From contig CAJUNT010000001.1 in NCBI GenBank assembly GCA_910587735.1, positions 1 to 64,000 of the forward strand: DNA of 64,000 bases, given 5' to 3'. Position numbers and translations under genes: made by a program. Below, in pieces: positions 53,369 to 63,293 of this stretch. The stretch is from an uncultured Clostridia bacterium. GTDB taxonomy: Bacteria; Bacillota; Clostridia; Lachnospirales; Anaerotignaceae. The notes under the pieces were generated by a model. The model was given only the letters and a program-made list of their open reading frames with translations. It did no database searches and was not told the DNA's origin. How positions within the stretch are numbered: position 1 is the first letter of the stretch; every line of letters begins with the position of its first letter.

Positions 53369-53722
53369 ATGACAGTAAAAGAGTGCTATGAAATAATAGG
53401 AGCAAATTATGAAGAAGTGGAAAGTCGCTTAAGAACAGAGGAAAGAATCAAAAAATTTTTATTGAAAGTATTGAATGACAAAAGCTACGATTTGCTGTGT
53501 GATTCTATAAAACAGAAGAATATGGAAGAGGCATTTCGAGCAGCTCACACATTAAAGGGAATTAGCCAAAATTTATCTCTTACTACATTATATCAGTCTT
53601 CTAATCTATTATCAGAAGAACTAAGAGAAAATCAAGAGTATAGTAAACAAGCGGATGAGCTTTTTGAACAAGTAAAAAGGGATTATATTTATATTACGAA
53701 GACAATTAAAAACTTATTATAA
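53369..53722 (+). CDS. HPt phosphotransfer protein
   Basis: 117 residues with the HPt core FRAAHTLKGISQNLSL (phospho-accepting His near residue 57) in a helical bundle. It is the missing link between the receiver domains of the hybrid kinase and the response regulator; the three genes run together with 26-bp gaps. AGGGGG precedes the ATG. Confidence 0.9.
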   Translation: MTVKECYEIIGANYEEVESRLRTEERIKKFLLKVLNDKSYDLLCDSIKQKNMEEAFRAAHTLKGISQNLSLTTLYQSSNLLSEELRENQEYSKQADELFEQVKRDYIYITKTIKNLL

Positions 53723-53730
53723 TATATAAA

Positions 53731-53766
53731 AAATACAGCTTATTATATAAGTTGTATTTTTTTAAG
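53731..53766 (+). terminator. Terminator of the phosphorelay operon
   Basis: AATACAGCTTA pairs with TAAGTTGTATT (one wobble), followed by T. Confidence 0.8.
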
Positions 53767-53880
53767 TGGCTGAAAATAGATTCGTAATTTTTTTACAAAA
53801 AATCACAGCAATATTTGACAGAAACATTGTTTTCATGTACCATTAAAATAAATTGATTTTGGTAAAAATATGATAATAAT

Positions 53881-53910
53881 TTGACAGAAATTTTATTTTT
53901 TTAGTAAAAT
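53881..53910 (+). promoter_or_regulatory. Promoter of the Ter/Yce-type cluster
   Basis: TTGACA (53881-53886) and TAAAAT (53905-53910) with an 18-bp spacer, about 60 bp before the VWA gene. Genes from 53972 to the window end run in one direction with gaps of at most about 40 bp. Confidence 0.55.
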
Positions 53911-53971
53911 GATTTATAAAATAAGGTCTATATCATTCATATATCTAATATAAAAATGGAAGGGATATTAT

Positions 53972-54481
53972 ATGGAAAATAATAATCAGACAATAGTATA
54001 TATGATATTAGATTGTTCTTCTTCTATGATAGGAGAACCAATAGAATCTGTTCGTCAAGCAATAAAAGAAATGATAGCAGAATGGAAAGAGGAAGAAGCA
54101 AATATTATGATTTCTGTTTTGGTATATCAAACTGTTGCAAGAGAATTATTAAAAGATATTGATTTAAAAGAATTTATATTGCCTCATTTTGTAATGGGAG
54201 GTTTAACCTGTTTGTCGAAGGCTTTTACATTGTTATCCTATAGTATAGAAAAAAATAAAGAACAAAATAAAAATAAAAAGCCTCTCGTTTTTTTGTTTAC
54301 AGACGGAAATATAATGGATATGGATAAAGATATTATAAAAAATCATGATGTATTAAAAAAAGCGAATTTTGTGCTTTGTGAGGCAGGAGCAGAAACAAAT
54401 ACATATGATTTAAAAACAATTATAAAACAGACGATATCATTAAATACATTGACATATGGTGAATTTAAGTCGTATTTATAA
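53972..54481 (+). CDS. VWA-domain protein (TerY-like)
   Basis: 169 residues forming a single von Willebrand A domain. The metal-ion-dependent adhesion site begins YMILDCSSSMIGEP (DxSxS) and continues with the Thr in GGLTCLSKA and Asp in LFTDGN. In Ter-type stress systems a TerY VWA protein is encoded with a kinase and a PP2C phosphatase. The kinase follows here, but no PP2C gene is seen. Cytoplasmic, with no signal peptide. First gene of the cluster. Confidence 0.88.
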   Translation: MENNNQTIVYMILDCSSSMIGEPIESVRQAIKEMIAEWKEEEANIMISVLVYQTVARELLKDIDLKEFILPHFVMGGLTCLSKAFTLLSYSIEKNKEQNKNKKPLVFLFTDGNIMDMDKDIIKNHDVLKKANFVLCEAGAETNTYDLKTIIKQTISLNTLTYGEFKSYL

Positions 54482-54511
54482 AAATATAGATAAAATAGGG
54501 TAGGTGAAAAT

Positions 54512-55969
54512 ATGGAAGAAATAGAATATGCAATTACAAAAAGCGGTAAAAAAATTCCTTTTGTATATCGTTCTGACCCTCCAAGAGGAGGTATGAAACA
54601 TACTTATTTTTCTCCTGACCGTTCTTATGTTGTACAATTTTTTAATGATAATGATATGGGAGAAAGCACTGCTGTACGTCAACGCCTATATGCAATATTA
54701 GGAAAATATAATACTACATTATCTGAAGAACAAGGTGGTGCAGCAGGAAATAAAAAAGAATGGGCAGAATATTTTTCTAAAAGATTTTGCTGGCCTATTG
54801 ATATTGTAGTAGAACCTGAATTTGGTATTGTATGTCCTACTTACCCGAAACGATTTTTTTTTGATAAAAGTGCTTCTGATTTACTTAATTTGAATGGAAA
54901 AGATAAAAAAAGTACATGGTATACAGAAAAATATAGAAATTATTTGAATCCGTCAGAATTAGGAAATTTAAAAGGAATATTACAAGTTTCATTTATGTTG
55001 GCGCAGTCTGTTAGAAGAATGCACCAGGCAGGGCTGGCACATTCTGACTTATCCTGTAATAATGTTTTGATAGACCCCAAAAGTGGCACTTGTATTATTA
55101 TAGATATTGATTCTCTTGTTGTACCAGATATTTTCCCGCCTATGGTAGTAGGTACAAAAGGATATATTGCGCCAGAAGTATTACAATCTCTTGTACAGCA
55201 TAGAGGACAGAGAGTAGGAGCAAGTGTATATACGGATTTGTATGCATTAGCAGTATTAATATATGAATATATTTTTTGTCGTCACCCATTAAAAGGAAAT
55301 AAAGTTTATGATGCTTATTCTGAAAAAAGAAATTATTTTTTGCAGATGGGAGAAAAAGCATTATTTATAGAAAATCCTGAGGACTGTTCTAACCATATTC
55401 AAAATATGCCTTTTACAATACAACATATGGGAAAACCATTGGAGAAACTTTTTTTAAGGGCATTTGTAGAAGGATTGCATTGTCCTCAAAAGAGACCAAC
55501 AGCTATGGAATGGGAAAGAGGACTTTCTATTACATTAGATTTATTACAAAAATGTAGTAATACAAAATGTATTCAAAAATGGTTTGTACCAGAACAAAAA
55601 CAAAATGTAAAATGTCCTTTTTGTGGTACAATACAAAAAAGAACGCCTTTTTTGCAATCGTATTGTCATATTGCACAAAGACAGGGACATTGGAAACCTT
55701 TTTCTAAAATACAGTTTTATTCGGAAAAAATGTTATATAATTGGCACTTTTTTGATAATGTATATCCTAATGAAAAAGCAGATAAAACAGAATGTGCTGT
55801 AATATTGCAAAAGAATGGTAAATGGTTTTTAAAAAATAAAAATATATTAGGTCTTTATAATGGAAAAGGAGATTTTATACCACTTGATGGTATGACAGAA
55901 TTAAAAAAAGGAGATTTTTTAAAGGGAAATATGACAGAACATGATTTAATGTTTCATGTTATAGAATAA
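54512..55969 (+). CDS. Atypical protein-kinase-fold protein with zinc ribbon (TerY-P type)
   Basis: 485 residues. Residues 20-350 look like a serine/threonine-kinase fold: catalytic loop AHSDLSCNNVLID (HxDLxxxN, near 176-188), metal-binding IIIDIDS in place of DFG, then GTKGYIAPEVL and the F-helix-like YTDLYALAVLIYE. The glycine-rich loop is RGGMKH and the strand-3 Lys position appears to be Gln (VVQFF). A zinc ribbon (NTKCIQKW...VKCPFCG) and a C-terminal beta-rich region follow. It may phosphorylate the VWA or TerD proteins, or be a pseudokinase. Confidence 0.82.
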   Translation: MEEIEYAITKSGKKIPFVYRSDPPRGGMKHTYFSPDRSYVVQFFNDNDMGESTAVRQRLYAILGKYNTTLSEEQGGAAGNKKEWAEYFSKRFCWPIDIVVEPEFGIVCPTYPKRFFFDKSASDLLNLNGKDKKSTWYTEKYRNYLNPSELGNLKGILQVSFMLAQSVRRMHQAGLAHSDLSCNNVLIDPKSGTCIIIDIDSLVVPDIFPPMVVGTKGYIAPEVLQSLVQHRGQRVGASVYTDLYALAVLIYEYIFCRHPLKGNKVYDAYSEKRNYFLQMGEKALFIENPEDCSNHIQNMPFTIQHMGKPLEKLFLRAFVEGLHCPQKRPTAMEWERGLSITLDLLQKCSNTKCIQKWFVPEQKQNVKCPFCGTIQKRTPFLQSYCHIAQRQGHWKPFSKIQFYSEKMLYNWHFFDNVYPNEKADKTECAVILQKNGKWFLKNKNILGLYNGKGDFIPLDGMTELKKGDFLKGNMTEHDLMFHVIE

Positions 55970-55981
55970 GGGAGTGTGTAT

Positions 55982-57172
55982 ATGGATATACAACAGTTAT
56001 TGAATCAAAATTCGGGAGCTTTTGTGGAATTGCCAGCAGGAGAATATAAAGGAAATTTTGTAATCAATCACCCTTGCAGAGTAATAGGAAATCATACGAC
56101 ATTATGGTCAGAACAAGGAACAGTATTAACAATTTGCTCCAATATTGTTACAATAGAAAATTTGAGAGTGGAAACATTGAAAAAACAAGATATTGCCATT
56201 CATACGGATTATGATGATACTACATTTCAAAATGTAGAGATATCAGGTATATTAATGGAAAAAACAAAAAAGGAAATTTGGAATTTACCTAAAATATTAT
56301 ATTTAGGTGAAATACCTTGTGATACAGTTTGCACAATGTATTTTGATATACAAGTACCTTGTTTTTGTCGTATTGTTTCACTATTAAATGGAATAGAAAT
56401 TACACCAGAAACATTACCAGCAGGACGACATAGAATGACGTTGCATATAGAAAAATTACAAAAAAATACTTGTTTATATGGTGATATATTATTTGAAACA
56501 GATAGTTTCATAAGGAGAATATATATTACTGGTGTTGTCACAGATAAAATAACTTGTTATACAGATGGAAAAGTAGTATATTCAGAAAAAGAAAATAAAA
56601 TAACGAATCAAAATAAAACAAAATATATTACACAGCCTGCTATAACATGGGATAAAAATGCTTTGGTATTAAAAAAGGGACAAAGAATAGAATTAGGAGA
56701 GTCTGAAAAACAGCAAATTAGTATTTTTATAGAAATGCAAGGTTATGATAGTGCTATAGATATTGACCCTTATGTTTTTTTATTACAAAATGATAATCAA
56801 GTAAAACAAGAAAAAGATATGATTTTTTTTGGGAATGAATATACAAAAAATCATTCTATATTAGTAGAGGATAAAAATGTAATTTTACAATTACAAAAGG
56901 TTAATTCGGATATACAAAGAATATCAATCGCTTATGGTATTTATGCATCTCAACATTGTTTTGGAGAGATTGAAAAAATTGTTGTAAAATTAAAAATACA
57001 GCAAAAGGATTTTATGATATTTCCTTTGTATGATTTACAAAAAGAAACAACTGTAATTGCTATTGACTTTTATAGATATAAAGGTATATGGAAAGTAAGC
57101 GCCATAGGTGCAGGATATATTGATGGTTTGAAAAAATTGTGTGAAAGTTATGGATTAGAAGTAGAAGAATAA
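55982..57172 (+). CDS. Beta-helix / TerD fusion protein
   Basis: About 396 residues. The N-terminal 90 residues have the repeated strand-turn pattern of a pectate-lyase-like beta-helix (FVINHPCRVIGNHTTLW, VTIENLRVETL, TTFQNVEISGI). Residues 100-190 are a separate, unrecognised beta-rich unit. The C-terminal part (about 235-396) is TerD-like: LVLKKGQRIELGE, ISIFIEMQGYDSAIDIDPYVFLL, MIFFGNE, ending GIWKVSAIGAGYIDGLKKLCESYG. The acidic calcium-binding loop of classical TerD is less clear. The ATG at 55982 follows GGGAG by 8 nt; GTG at 55976 is an alternative. It lies 12 bp after the kinase gene. Confidence 0.78.
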   Translation: MDIQQLLNQNSGAFVELPAGEYKGNFVINHPCRVIGNHTTLWSEQGTVLTICSNIVTIENLRVETLKKQDIAIHTDYDDTTFQNVEISGILMEKTKKEIWNLPKILYLGEIPCDTVCTMYFDIQVPCFCRIVSLLNGIEITPETLPAGRHRMTLHIEKLQKNTCLYGDILFETDSFIRRIYITGVVTDKITCYTDGKVVYSEKENKITNQNKTKYITQPAITWDKNALVLKKGQRIELGESEKQQISIFIEMQGYDSAIDIDPYVFLLQNDNQVKQEKDMIFFGNEYTKNHSILVEDKNVILQLQKVNSDIQRISIAYGIYASQHCFGEIEKIVVKLKIQQKDFMIFPLYDLQKETTVIAIDFYRYKGIWKVSAIGAGYIDGLKKLCESYGLEVEE

Positions 57173-57190
57173 AAAGAAAGGGGAATTGTC

Positions 57191-59455
57191 ATGTATCAAA
57201 AATTAAAATGTAATAATAAACAAGATTATTTTAAGCCCCTTTCAGAAAGAGAAAAAAATGGTGTTTATTTTTGCCGTTTTATTGGGTTTGATGAAGATTT
57301 GTTAATATGGGAAAGAACATTACAAATTGCCAGCCAACAAAATGGAAAATATATTTCAAAAAAATTACAACAACCAAATGAAAGTGCAGTAAATTCTTTT
57401 TTTGCTGTTGTAGGAAATTTTACATTTGTTATGGAAAAAAGTTTATTTCAACAAATTATAAAAAAATGGCTGGATTTTATTCCTCAAATGATACAACAAA
57501 ATATTTTAGATGCTATGTTTTATATATTGTCGGAATTATATGCAAAAGAAAATAATATTAACATATTAAAAAATACATTTGTAAAATTTATGTGCTGGTT
57601 AAAATTAGATTTTAATACAATACTTTGTCATTTAGGACAGCAAAATATTCCTAAAATACTTTATGAGGGAGATATTTCAAAATATGAAATGTATTTTTTG
57701 AGAGTACTTTGTTTAAGTGGTTGCGATATTGCTTATATTCATTTTTATGATGAAAATTGTTATATGAAAATAGATAATACAGCAATTTGGACAGATGTAT
57801 TTTATGGAAAAAGAAGGGGACAGCCTCCAAAACATTTTAAAAATATTGATTTGAAAGCATTACATCAACAACAGCAAACAATACAAAATATTGCATCTGT
57901 ATCGGATATTGTGAAAACGAATGTTTGTATACAACAAGATTTTTTGTCTGTGATATTTCAAACAAATAGTCAAAGAGCATTAGATAAAAACCATTATTAT
58001 AATATTTTTATACAATATATAGGAATAGACAATATAGAATTATATCAAAACAGATTGTATACGTTAAAAGAGGATTTAATACAAAAACAAAAATGTTTTA
58101 TGATTGAGGAAGATATCAAAAACCCTAGTATAGAAGAAAGCAATTATTTAAGATTGATAAGATATGATAATAAAAATGATATGTTACAACAGTTATCAGA
58201 AAAAATAATATTACTTGGAAATGATATATTGCAAAAACTTTTAAAAAGAGCATTTTTTGAAACAATGCAAAATTATGCAGAAAATACAGAGGCTAAAATT
58301 TATAATACAGCATTGAAGTTAGTGTGTTGGTTAAATCGTTATAGTAATATATTATTTCAAAAATTTGATTATGAACAAATTCCTTTATTTTTGTATTATG
58401 GTAAAATAAACGAAAGTCAAGCATTGTTTTTAAATATGATTTCTTATTTACCAGTAGATGTTTTATATATTTGTAGTGATAAAGAATATTCTACTGTTTT
58501 TGAAAAAATAAAAAGTAATAGCGTTGTGGTGGAATTACCTCAGAGCAGTGATATACTTCCTTTCCCTAAAAAAATGATAAAAGTAAAACAGGCAACAACA
58601 GCATATCAAGCAGAAAGGGAATTAGATACATTGCTTTATACAGATACAGGATTGTACAGACAAAGACAGTTTAATTGTTCTCGTGCTGTTACATTAAAAA
58701 CCGTTTATGAAGAAATTCGTATTCTTTGGAAAGAAGAAGCGAAATATCGCCCTAATTTTGAAACAAAAAATAATGTGGTAACAGTGCCGAATATTTTTGC
58801 TAAAATAAATGGTGTAAAAGAAGGAAATAAAACAGAATATTGGAAAGGTGTAGCAGAACTTTTTACAGAAAATACAATATTTATTAAAAATTTTCCGTAT
58901 ATTGCAAAAGCAACAAAGTATCATTCTGTTTCACAATTTTTAAAAAATGACAAAATATTGATAGAGAATGTAAAAAAACATTCCAGTTATTCCTATGATT
59001 TTTTAAATTTAGAAATACAAAATTATATATTGCAAAAAGCACAGGAAATGATAGAACTGCATTGGATTACAGCAGAAGGCATGGATATCGAAAAAATAAT
59101 ACTTTATATTATACTAAATTTAGATAAAAAGACATTACAGCTCATACAGCAATTTGATTTTACAAGAGAAATTCCTAAAGTGATTGTTATTTCTGTAAAT
59201 GAAAGTATGGCAACATTAGAAGACGCAATTTATTTATTATTTTTAAATTTAATAGGATTTGATATTGCTGTATTTACTCCCACAGGTTATAGGAATATTG
59301 ACAAATATATTAGCAGAAATGCTTTTGAAGAATATGAAATAGGAGAATATTTATTTCAAATGGAAGTACCAGAAAAATCAAAGTTAGAAAAAATGGCTAG
59401 AAATATGACACAAGAAAATGGTTTATTTAATAGGCTATTTGGAAGGAGAAGGTAA
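57191..59455 (+). CDS. yceG: YceG-like tellurite-cluster protein, enlarged
   Basis: 754 residues. Matches the YceG family of Bacillus yceCDEFGH-type operons by its position before TelA and by sequence such as IPKVIVISVNESMATLEDAIYLLFLNLIGFDIAVFTP. Three related units can be aligned by eye, ending in a strand-rich FLRVLCLSGCDIAYIHF (about 169-185), FLNMISYLPVDVLYICS (413-429) and FLNLIGFDIAVFTPTG (684-699). I recall the Bacillus protein as about 540 residues, so this one may carry an extra unit. Suggested roles include a biosynthetic module tied to Ter proteins; no reaction is established. Confidence 0.75.
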   Translation: MYQKLKCNNKQDYFKPLSEREKNGVYFCRFIGFDEDLLIWERTLQIASQQNGKYISKKLQQPNESAVNSFFAVVGNFTFVMEKSLFQQIIKKWLDFIPQMIQQNILDAMFYILSELYAKENNINILKNTFVKFMCWLKLDFNTILCHLGQQNIPKILYEGDISKYEMYFLRVLCLSGCDIAYIHFYDENCYMKIDNTAIWTDVFYGKRRGQPPKHFKNIDLKALHQQQQTIQNIASVSDIVKTNVCIQQDFLSVIFQTNSQRALDKNHYYNIFIQYIGIDNIELYQNRLYTLKEDLIQKQKCFMIEEDIKNPSIEESNYLRLIRYDNKNDMLQQLSEKIILLGNDILQKLLKRAFFETMQNYAENTEAKIYNTALKLVCWLNRYSNILFQKFDYEQIPLFLYYGKINESQALFLNMISYLPVDVLYICSDKEYSTVFEKIKSNSVVVELPQSSDILPFPKKMIKVKQATTAYQAERELDTLLYTDTGLYRQRQFNCSRAVTLKTVYEEIRILWKEEAKYRPNFETKNNVVTVPNIFAKINGVKEGNKTEYWKGVAELFTENTIFIKNFPYIAKATKYHSVSQFLKNDKILIENVKKHSSYSYDFLNLEIQNYILQKAQEMIELHWITAEGMDIEKIILYIILNLDKKTLQLIQQFDFTREIPKVIVISVNESMATLEDAIYLLFLNLIGFDIAVFTPTGYRNIDKYISRNAFEEYEIGEYLFQMEVPEKSKLEKMARNMTQENGLFNRLFGRRR

Positions 59456-59457
59456 TC

Positions 59458-60588
59458 ATGGCATTACAGTTTAAAAAAAATGACAATCAACAAGCATTAC
59501 AAAGTATAGAAACAGAAGAAATAAAAGAATACAATATTGTGGAACAAAGACAAGAAATGACAAAACGTCTTGTCAATTCTAAAGAAATAGATGATATTGT
59601 AAGTGGCATTGATGTATATCAACCACAACAATTAGTATCATTTGGTGCAGAAGCAGCAGAAGGAATATCAAAGTGTTCAGACCAGATATTAAATAGTGTA
59701 AATATGAATCAAATTAATGATTCAGGAGAACTATTAAAAACATTAGGTAAAATTATGGATAAATTTGATTTAGAAGAAATTTCAGCAGAACCAAAAAAAG
59801 GTGTATTAGGGAAGTTTTTTGGAGGAGCAAAAAAACAATTAGACCAGGTGTTATCAAAGTATCATACTATGGGTGATGAAGTAGATAAGATTTATATTAA
59901 ATTGAAAGAATATGAAAATGAGATACAGTCTTCTAATCAAAAGTTGGAGCAAATGTTTCAAACAAATGTAGAATATTATCAGAGTCTTGTAAAATATATA
60001 TTGGCAGGAGAACAGGGTGTAAAAGAAATTGACCAATATTTAGAGCAGATGCGAGAAGAATATGAAAAAACACAAGATGCTGTATTGCAAATGGATATTG
60101 TAGGGCTGGAACAAGCAAAAGATGTATTGGACCAAAGAGTAATGGATTTACGTATCGCTGAAAATGTTGCAATGCAGTCTGTTCCTATGATAAAAACAAT
60201 GCAGTTCAGTAATTTGAATTTGATAAGAAAAATTAATTCTGCTTTTATTATTACATTACCTGTATTTAAACAGGCATTAACGCAAGCAGTACTTTTGAAA
60301 AGACAAAAAATACAAGCAGAAGCTATGACAGCATTAGACGAAAGAACAAATGAAATGTTGCTGAAAAATGCACAAAATACTGCAAATCAATCAAAATTAA
60401 CAACACAGTTAGCAACAGGTAGCTCTGTAAAAATAGAAACATTAGAAAAATCATGGCAAACCATTGTAAATGGCATTGAAGAAACACAAAAAATACAACA
60501 GGAAGCACAACAAAAACGACAGCAAGATATAGAGCGTTTAAATCAATTAAAAATAGATTTTAATACAAAAATGCATACAAATCTATAA
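59458..60588 (+). CDS. telA: TelA-family toxic-anion-resistance protein
   Basis: 376 residues, almost wholly alpha-helical coiled coil, with TelA/YceH segments (VSFGAEAAEGISKCSDQIL, GKFFGGAKKQLDQVLSKY, MQSVPMIKTMQFSNLNLIRKINSAFIITLPVF). The family takes its name from tellurite resistance; current views place it in Ter-linked envelope and stress defence. It follows yceG by 2 bp, a translationally coupled pair as in Bacillus. Confidence 0.92.
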   Translation: MALQFKKNDNQQALQSIETEEIKEYNIVEQRQEMTKRLVNSKEIDDIVSGIDVYQPQQLVSFGAEAAEGISKCSDQILNSVNMNQINDSGELLKTLGKIMDKFDLEEISAEPKKGVLGKFFGGAKKQLDQVLSKYHTMGDEVDKIYIKLKEYENEIQSSNQKLEQMFQTNVEYYQSLVKYILAGEQGVKEIDQYLEQMREEYEKTQDAVLQMDIVGLEQAKDVLDQRVMDLRIAENVAMQSVPMIKTMQFSNLNLIRKINSAFIITLPVFKQALTQAVLLKRQKIQAEAMTALDERTNEMLLKNAQNTANQSKLTTQLATGSSVKIETLEKSWQTIVNGIEETQKIQQEAQQKRQQDIERLNQLKIDFNTKMHTNL

Positions 60589-60613
60589 TTTATAAAAGGA
60601 GGACAATACAAAA

Positions 60614-63262
60614 ATGAATAAAATAGGATTAACAGAACAACAAGTCCTAAAAAGTAGACAAGAACATGGTGATAATCGATTAAGTGAAGTAAAATCAGAG
60701 GGATTTTGGGAAAAACTAAAAGATAATTTTGGTGACCCTATGATTAAAATACTTTGTGTAGCATTAATAATCAATGTAGTGTTTGCATTTTTAGGACAAA
60801 CAGAATGGTATGAATCAGTAGGAATTGCATTAGCCGTTATATTAGCAACATTTGTATCTACATTTTCAGAATATCGAAATGAAAATGCTTTTCAAAAGTT
60901 ACAAGATGAAGCATCTAAAATCAAATGCAAAGTGTATAGAAATGGTGAAGTGGTAGAAGTTTCTATTGATGATGTTGTTGTAGGGGATTGTATTATATTG
61001 CAATCGGGCGATAAAATACCAGCAGATGGTAATTTAATTGATGGCAATATTAATGTAGACCAATCTGTATTAAATGGCGAAAGCAAAGAGGCGAAAAAGA
61101 AAGCAATACCAGAAGACTATAAAGAAGATGAAACAAAAGCAATGGACTTTTTAAATGCTTATAAAGTATTCAGAGGTACAATTGTTTGTTCTGGTAATGG
61201 TATTATGGAAGTCACAACAGTAGGCGATAAATCTGTATATGGTAAAATTGCAAGTGAATTACAAATTGATGATGACAGAGAATCTCCATTAAAAGTAAAA
61301 CTTTCTAATTTAGCAGATGGTATTAGTAAATTTGGTTATATTGGTGGTGTATTGATAGCAGTTGCATTATTATTCCAGAGAATTGTTGTGCATAATAGTT
61401 TTGACATGACACAAATACTTGCTTACTGTTCTAATTGGATGACAATAGTAAATGATATTGTAGAAGCAGTTATGTTAGCAGTTATTATTATTGTTATGGC
61501 TGTTCCAGAAGGTTTACCTCTTATGATTGCGATTGTTTCAGCACAAAATATGGGCAAAATGTTAAAAGATAATGTATTAGTTAGAAAAATAAGTGGTATT
61601 GAAACAGCAGGCAGTTTAAACATTTTATTTAGTGATAAAACAGGTACCATTACAAAAGGTATATTGGAAGTTGTTACATTTATGAATGGCAAGGGATTAG
61701 AATGGAATAGTTTGGATAAAGTCACACCAAAATTAAAAGACATTCTTGCTGTTAGTATATTGGAAAATACTACTGCTGTCATTTCTCAAGAAGAAGGAAA
61801 AAGGAAAATAATAGGAGGAAATGGTACAGATAGAGCAGTATTAGGATTTTTATCTGAAAATATTCCTCAATATCATGTTAAAAAAGTGGCATCTGTTCCT
61901 TTTAATAGTGATAATAAATATTCAGCAGCACAAATTACAGGAGATTTTAACTATACACTTTTAAAAGGCGCACCAGAAAAAATCATTTCAAAATGTAGTT
62001 GGTATTTTGATGAAAATGGAGAAAAACAAAAATTAAATCCAGATATTGTAAATACAAAAATAAATGAATTAGCAATTCGTGCCATTAGAGTGTTGGGACT
62101 TGCAGTTTCTGAAAAAGGTATTGAAAATGATGTATTGCCAGAGGACGATTATATATTAGTGGGTATATTAGGTATACGTGATGATGTCCGTCCAGAATCG
62201 ATTGAGGCAATACAAGAAGTGCATAATGCAGGTGTGCAGGTTGTTATGATTACAGGTGATAGGAAAGATACTGCTGTTGCAATAGCAAAAGAAGCGGGAC
62301 TTTTAACATCTGATACAGATGTTGTTTTAACAAGTGATGAATTATTTGCACTTTCTGATGACGAACTAAAATCAAAACTCAAAGATTTAAGAGTTGTTGC
62401 AAGAGCATTACCTAGCGATAAAAGTCGCTTAGTTAGATTAGCACAGGAATTAAATTTAGTTGTTGGTATGACAGGCGATGGCGTCAATGATTCTCCAGCA
62501 CTCAAAAAGGCAGATGTTGGTTTTGCTATGGGTGGTGGTACAGAAGTAGCAAAAGAAGCAAGTGATATTGTAATATTAGATGATAATTTTACATCAATAG
62601 ACAAGGCAATACTGTATGGTAGAACGATATTTAATAGTATTAGAAAATTTATTATATTCCAGTTAACAATCAATGTTGCAGCAGTATTGGTATCATTTAT
62701 GTCACCACTTTTGGGCATGGAAAATCCATTGTCTATTACACAAATATTATGGGTAAATTTAGTTATGGATACATTAGCAGCACTTGCATTTGGTGGAGAG
62801 CCAGCATTAAAACGCTATATGAAAGAACAACCTAAACGCAGAGATGAAAATATTGTTAGCAAATATATGTGGAGTGAAATTATTGTAGGAAGTTTGTGGA
62901 TATTTTTATTAAGTATGGGTATGTTGGTATTACATGAAGCAGATGCCTTTTTCAGAGATGACCCAGCAAATAAATATATGTTGACAGGTTATTTTGCATT
63001 CTTTATATTTGCATCCGTGTTTAATGCGTTTAATGCCAGAACAGAACAAATGAATCTTTTTGATAATATTGGCGGAAACAACGGATTTTTAAAAATATTA
63101 CTTTTAATTGTAGTAGTACAAATTAGTATGACTTATTTCGGCGGAGATATATTGCGTTGTTATGGTTTAACAGCACGAGAATGGCTTTTTGTAGTGATAT
63201 TAGCTTTCACAATTATACCAGTAGATTTGGTGAGAAAGCTTATATATAGGGGCAAAAACTAA
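60614..63262 (+). CDS. P-type calcium-transporting ATPase (P2B-like)
   Basis: 882 residues. P-type ATPase order: actuator domain with LNGES, membrane helix 4 with VMAVPEGLPL, phosphorylation site FSDKTGTITKG (Asp near 341), nucleotide-binding KGAPEKI, TGDRKDTAVAIA, and MTGDGVNDSPALKKADVG, then six C-terminal helices. PEGLP and the overall form match plasma-membrane-type calcium ATPases. It would export calcium or manganese. Its position between TelA and TerD ties ion control to the Ter cluster, where TerD is a calcium-binding protein. GGAGG precedes the ATG. Confidence 0.94.
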   Translation: MNKIGLTEQQVLKSRQEHGDNRLSEVKSEGFWEKLKDNFGDPMIKILCVALIINVVFAFLGQTEWYESVGIALAVILATFVSTFSEYRNENAFQKLQDEASKIKCKVYRNGEVVEVSIDDVVVGDCIILQSGDKIPADGNLIDGNINVDQSVLNGESKEAKKKAIPEDYKEDETKAMDFLNAYKVFRGTIVCSGNGIMEVTTVGDKSVYGKIASELQIDDDRESPLKVKLSNLADGISKFGYIGGVLIAVALLFQRIVVHNSFDMTQILAYCSNWMTIVNDIVEAVMLAVIIIVMAVPEGLPLMIAIVSAQNMGKMLKDNVLVRKISGIETAGSLNILFSDKTGTITKGILEVVTFMNGKGLEWNSLDKVTPKLKDILAVSILENTTAVISQEEGKRKIIGGNGTDRAVLGFLSENIPQYHVKKVASVPFNSDNKYSAAQITGDFNYTLLKGAPEKIISKCSWYFDENGEKQKLNPDIVNTKINELAIRAIRVLGLAVSEKGIENDVLPEDDYILVGILGIRDDVRPESIEAIQEVHNAGVQVVMITGDRKDTAVAIAKEAGLLTSDTDVVLTSDELFALSDDELKSKLKDLRVVARALPSDKSRLVRLAQELNLVVGMTGDGVNDSPALKKADVGFAMGGGTEVAKEASDIVILDDNFTSIDKAILYGRTIFNSIRKFIIFQLTINVAAVLVSFMSPLLGMENPLSITQILWVNLVMDTLAALAFGGEPALKRYMKEQPKRRDENIVSKYMWSEIIVGSLWIFLLSMGMLVLHEADAFFRDDPANKYMLTGYFAFFIFASVFNAFNARTEQMNLFDNIGGNNGFLKILLLIVVVQISMTYFGGDILRCYGLTAREWLFVVILAFTIIPVDLVRKLIYRGKN

Positions 63263-63293
63263 TATTATAATAATGAAAAAGGAGAGATGATTT

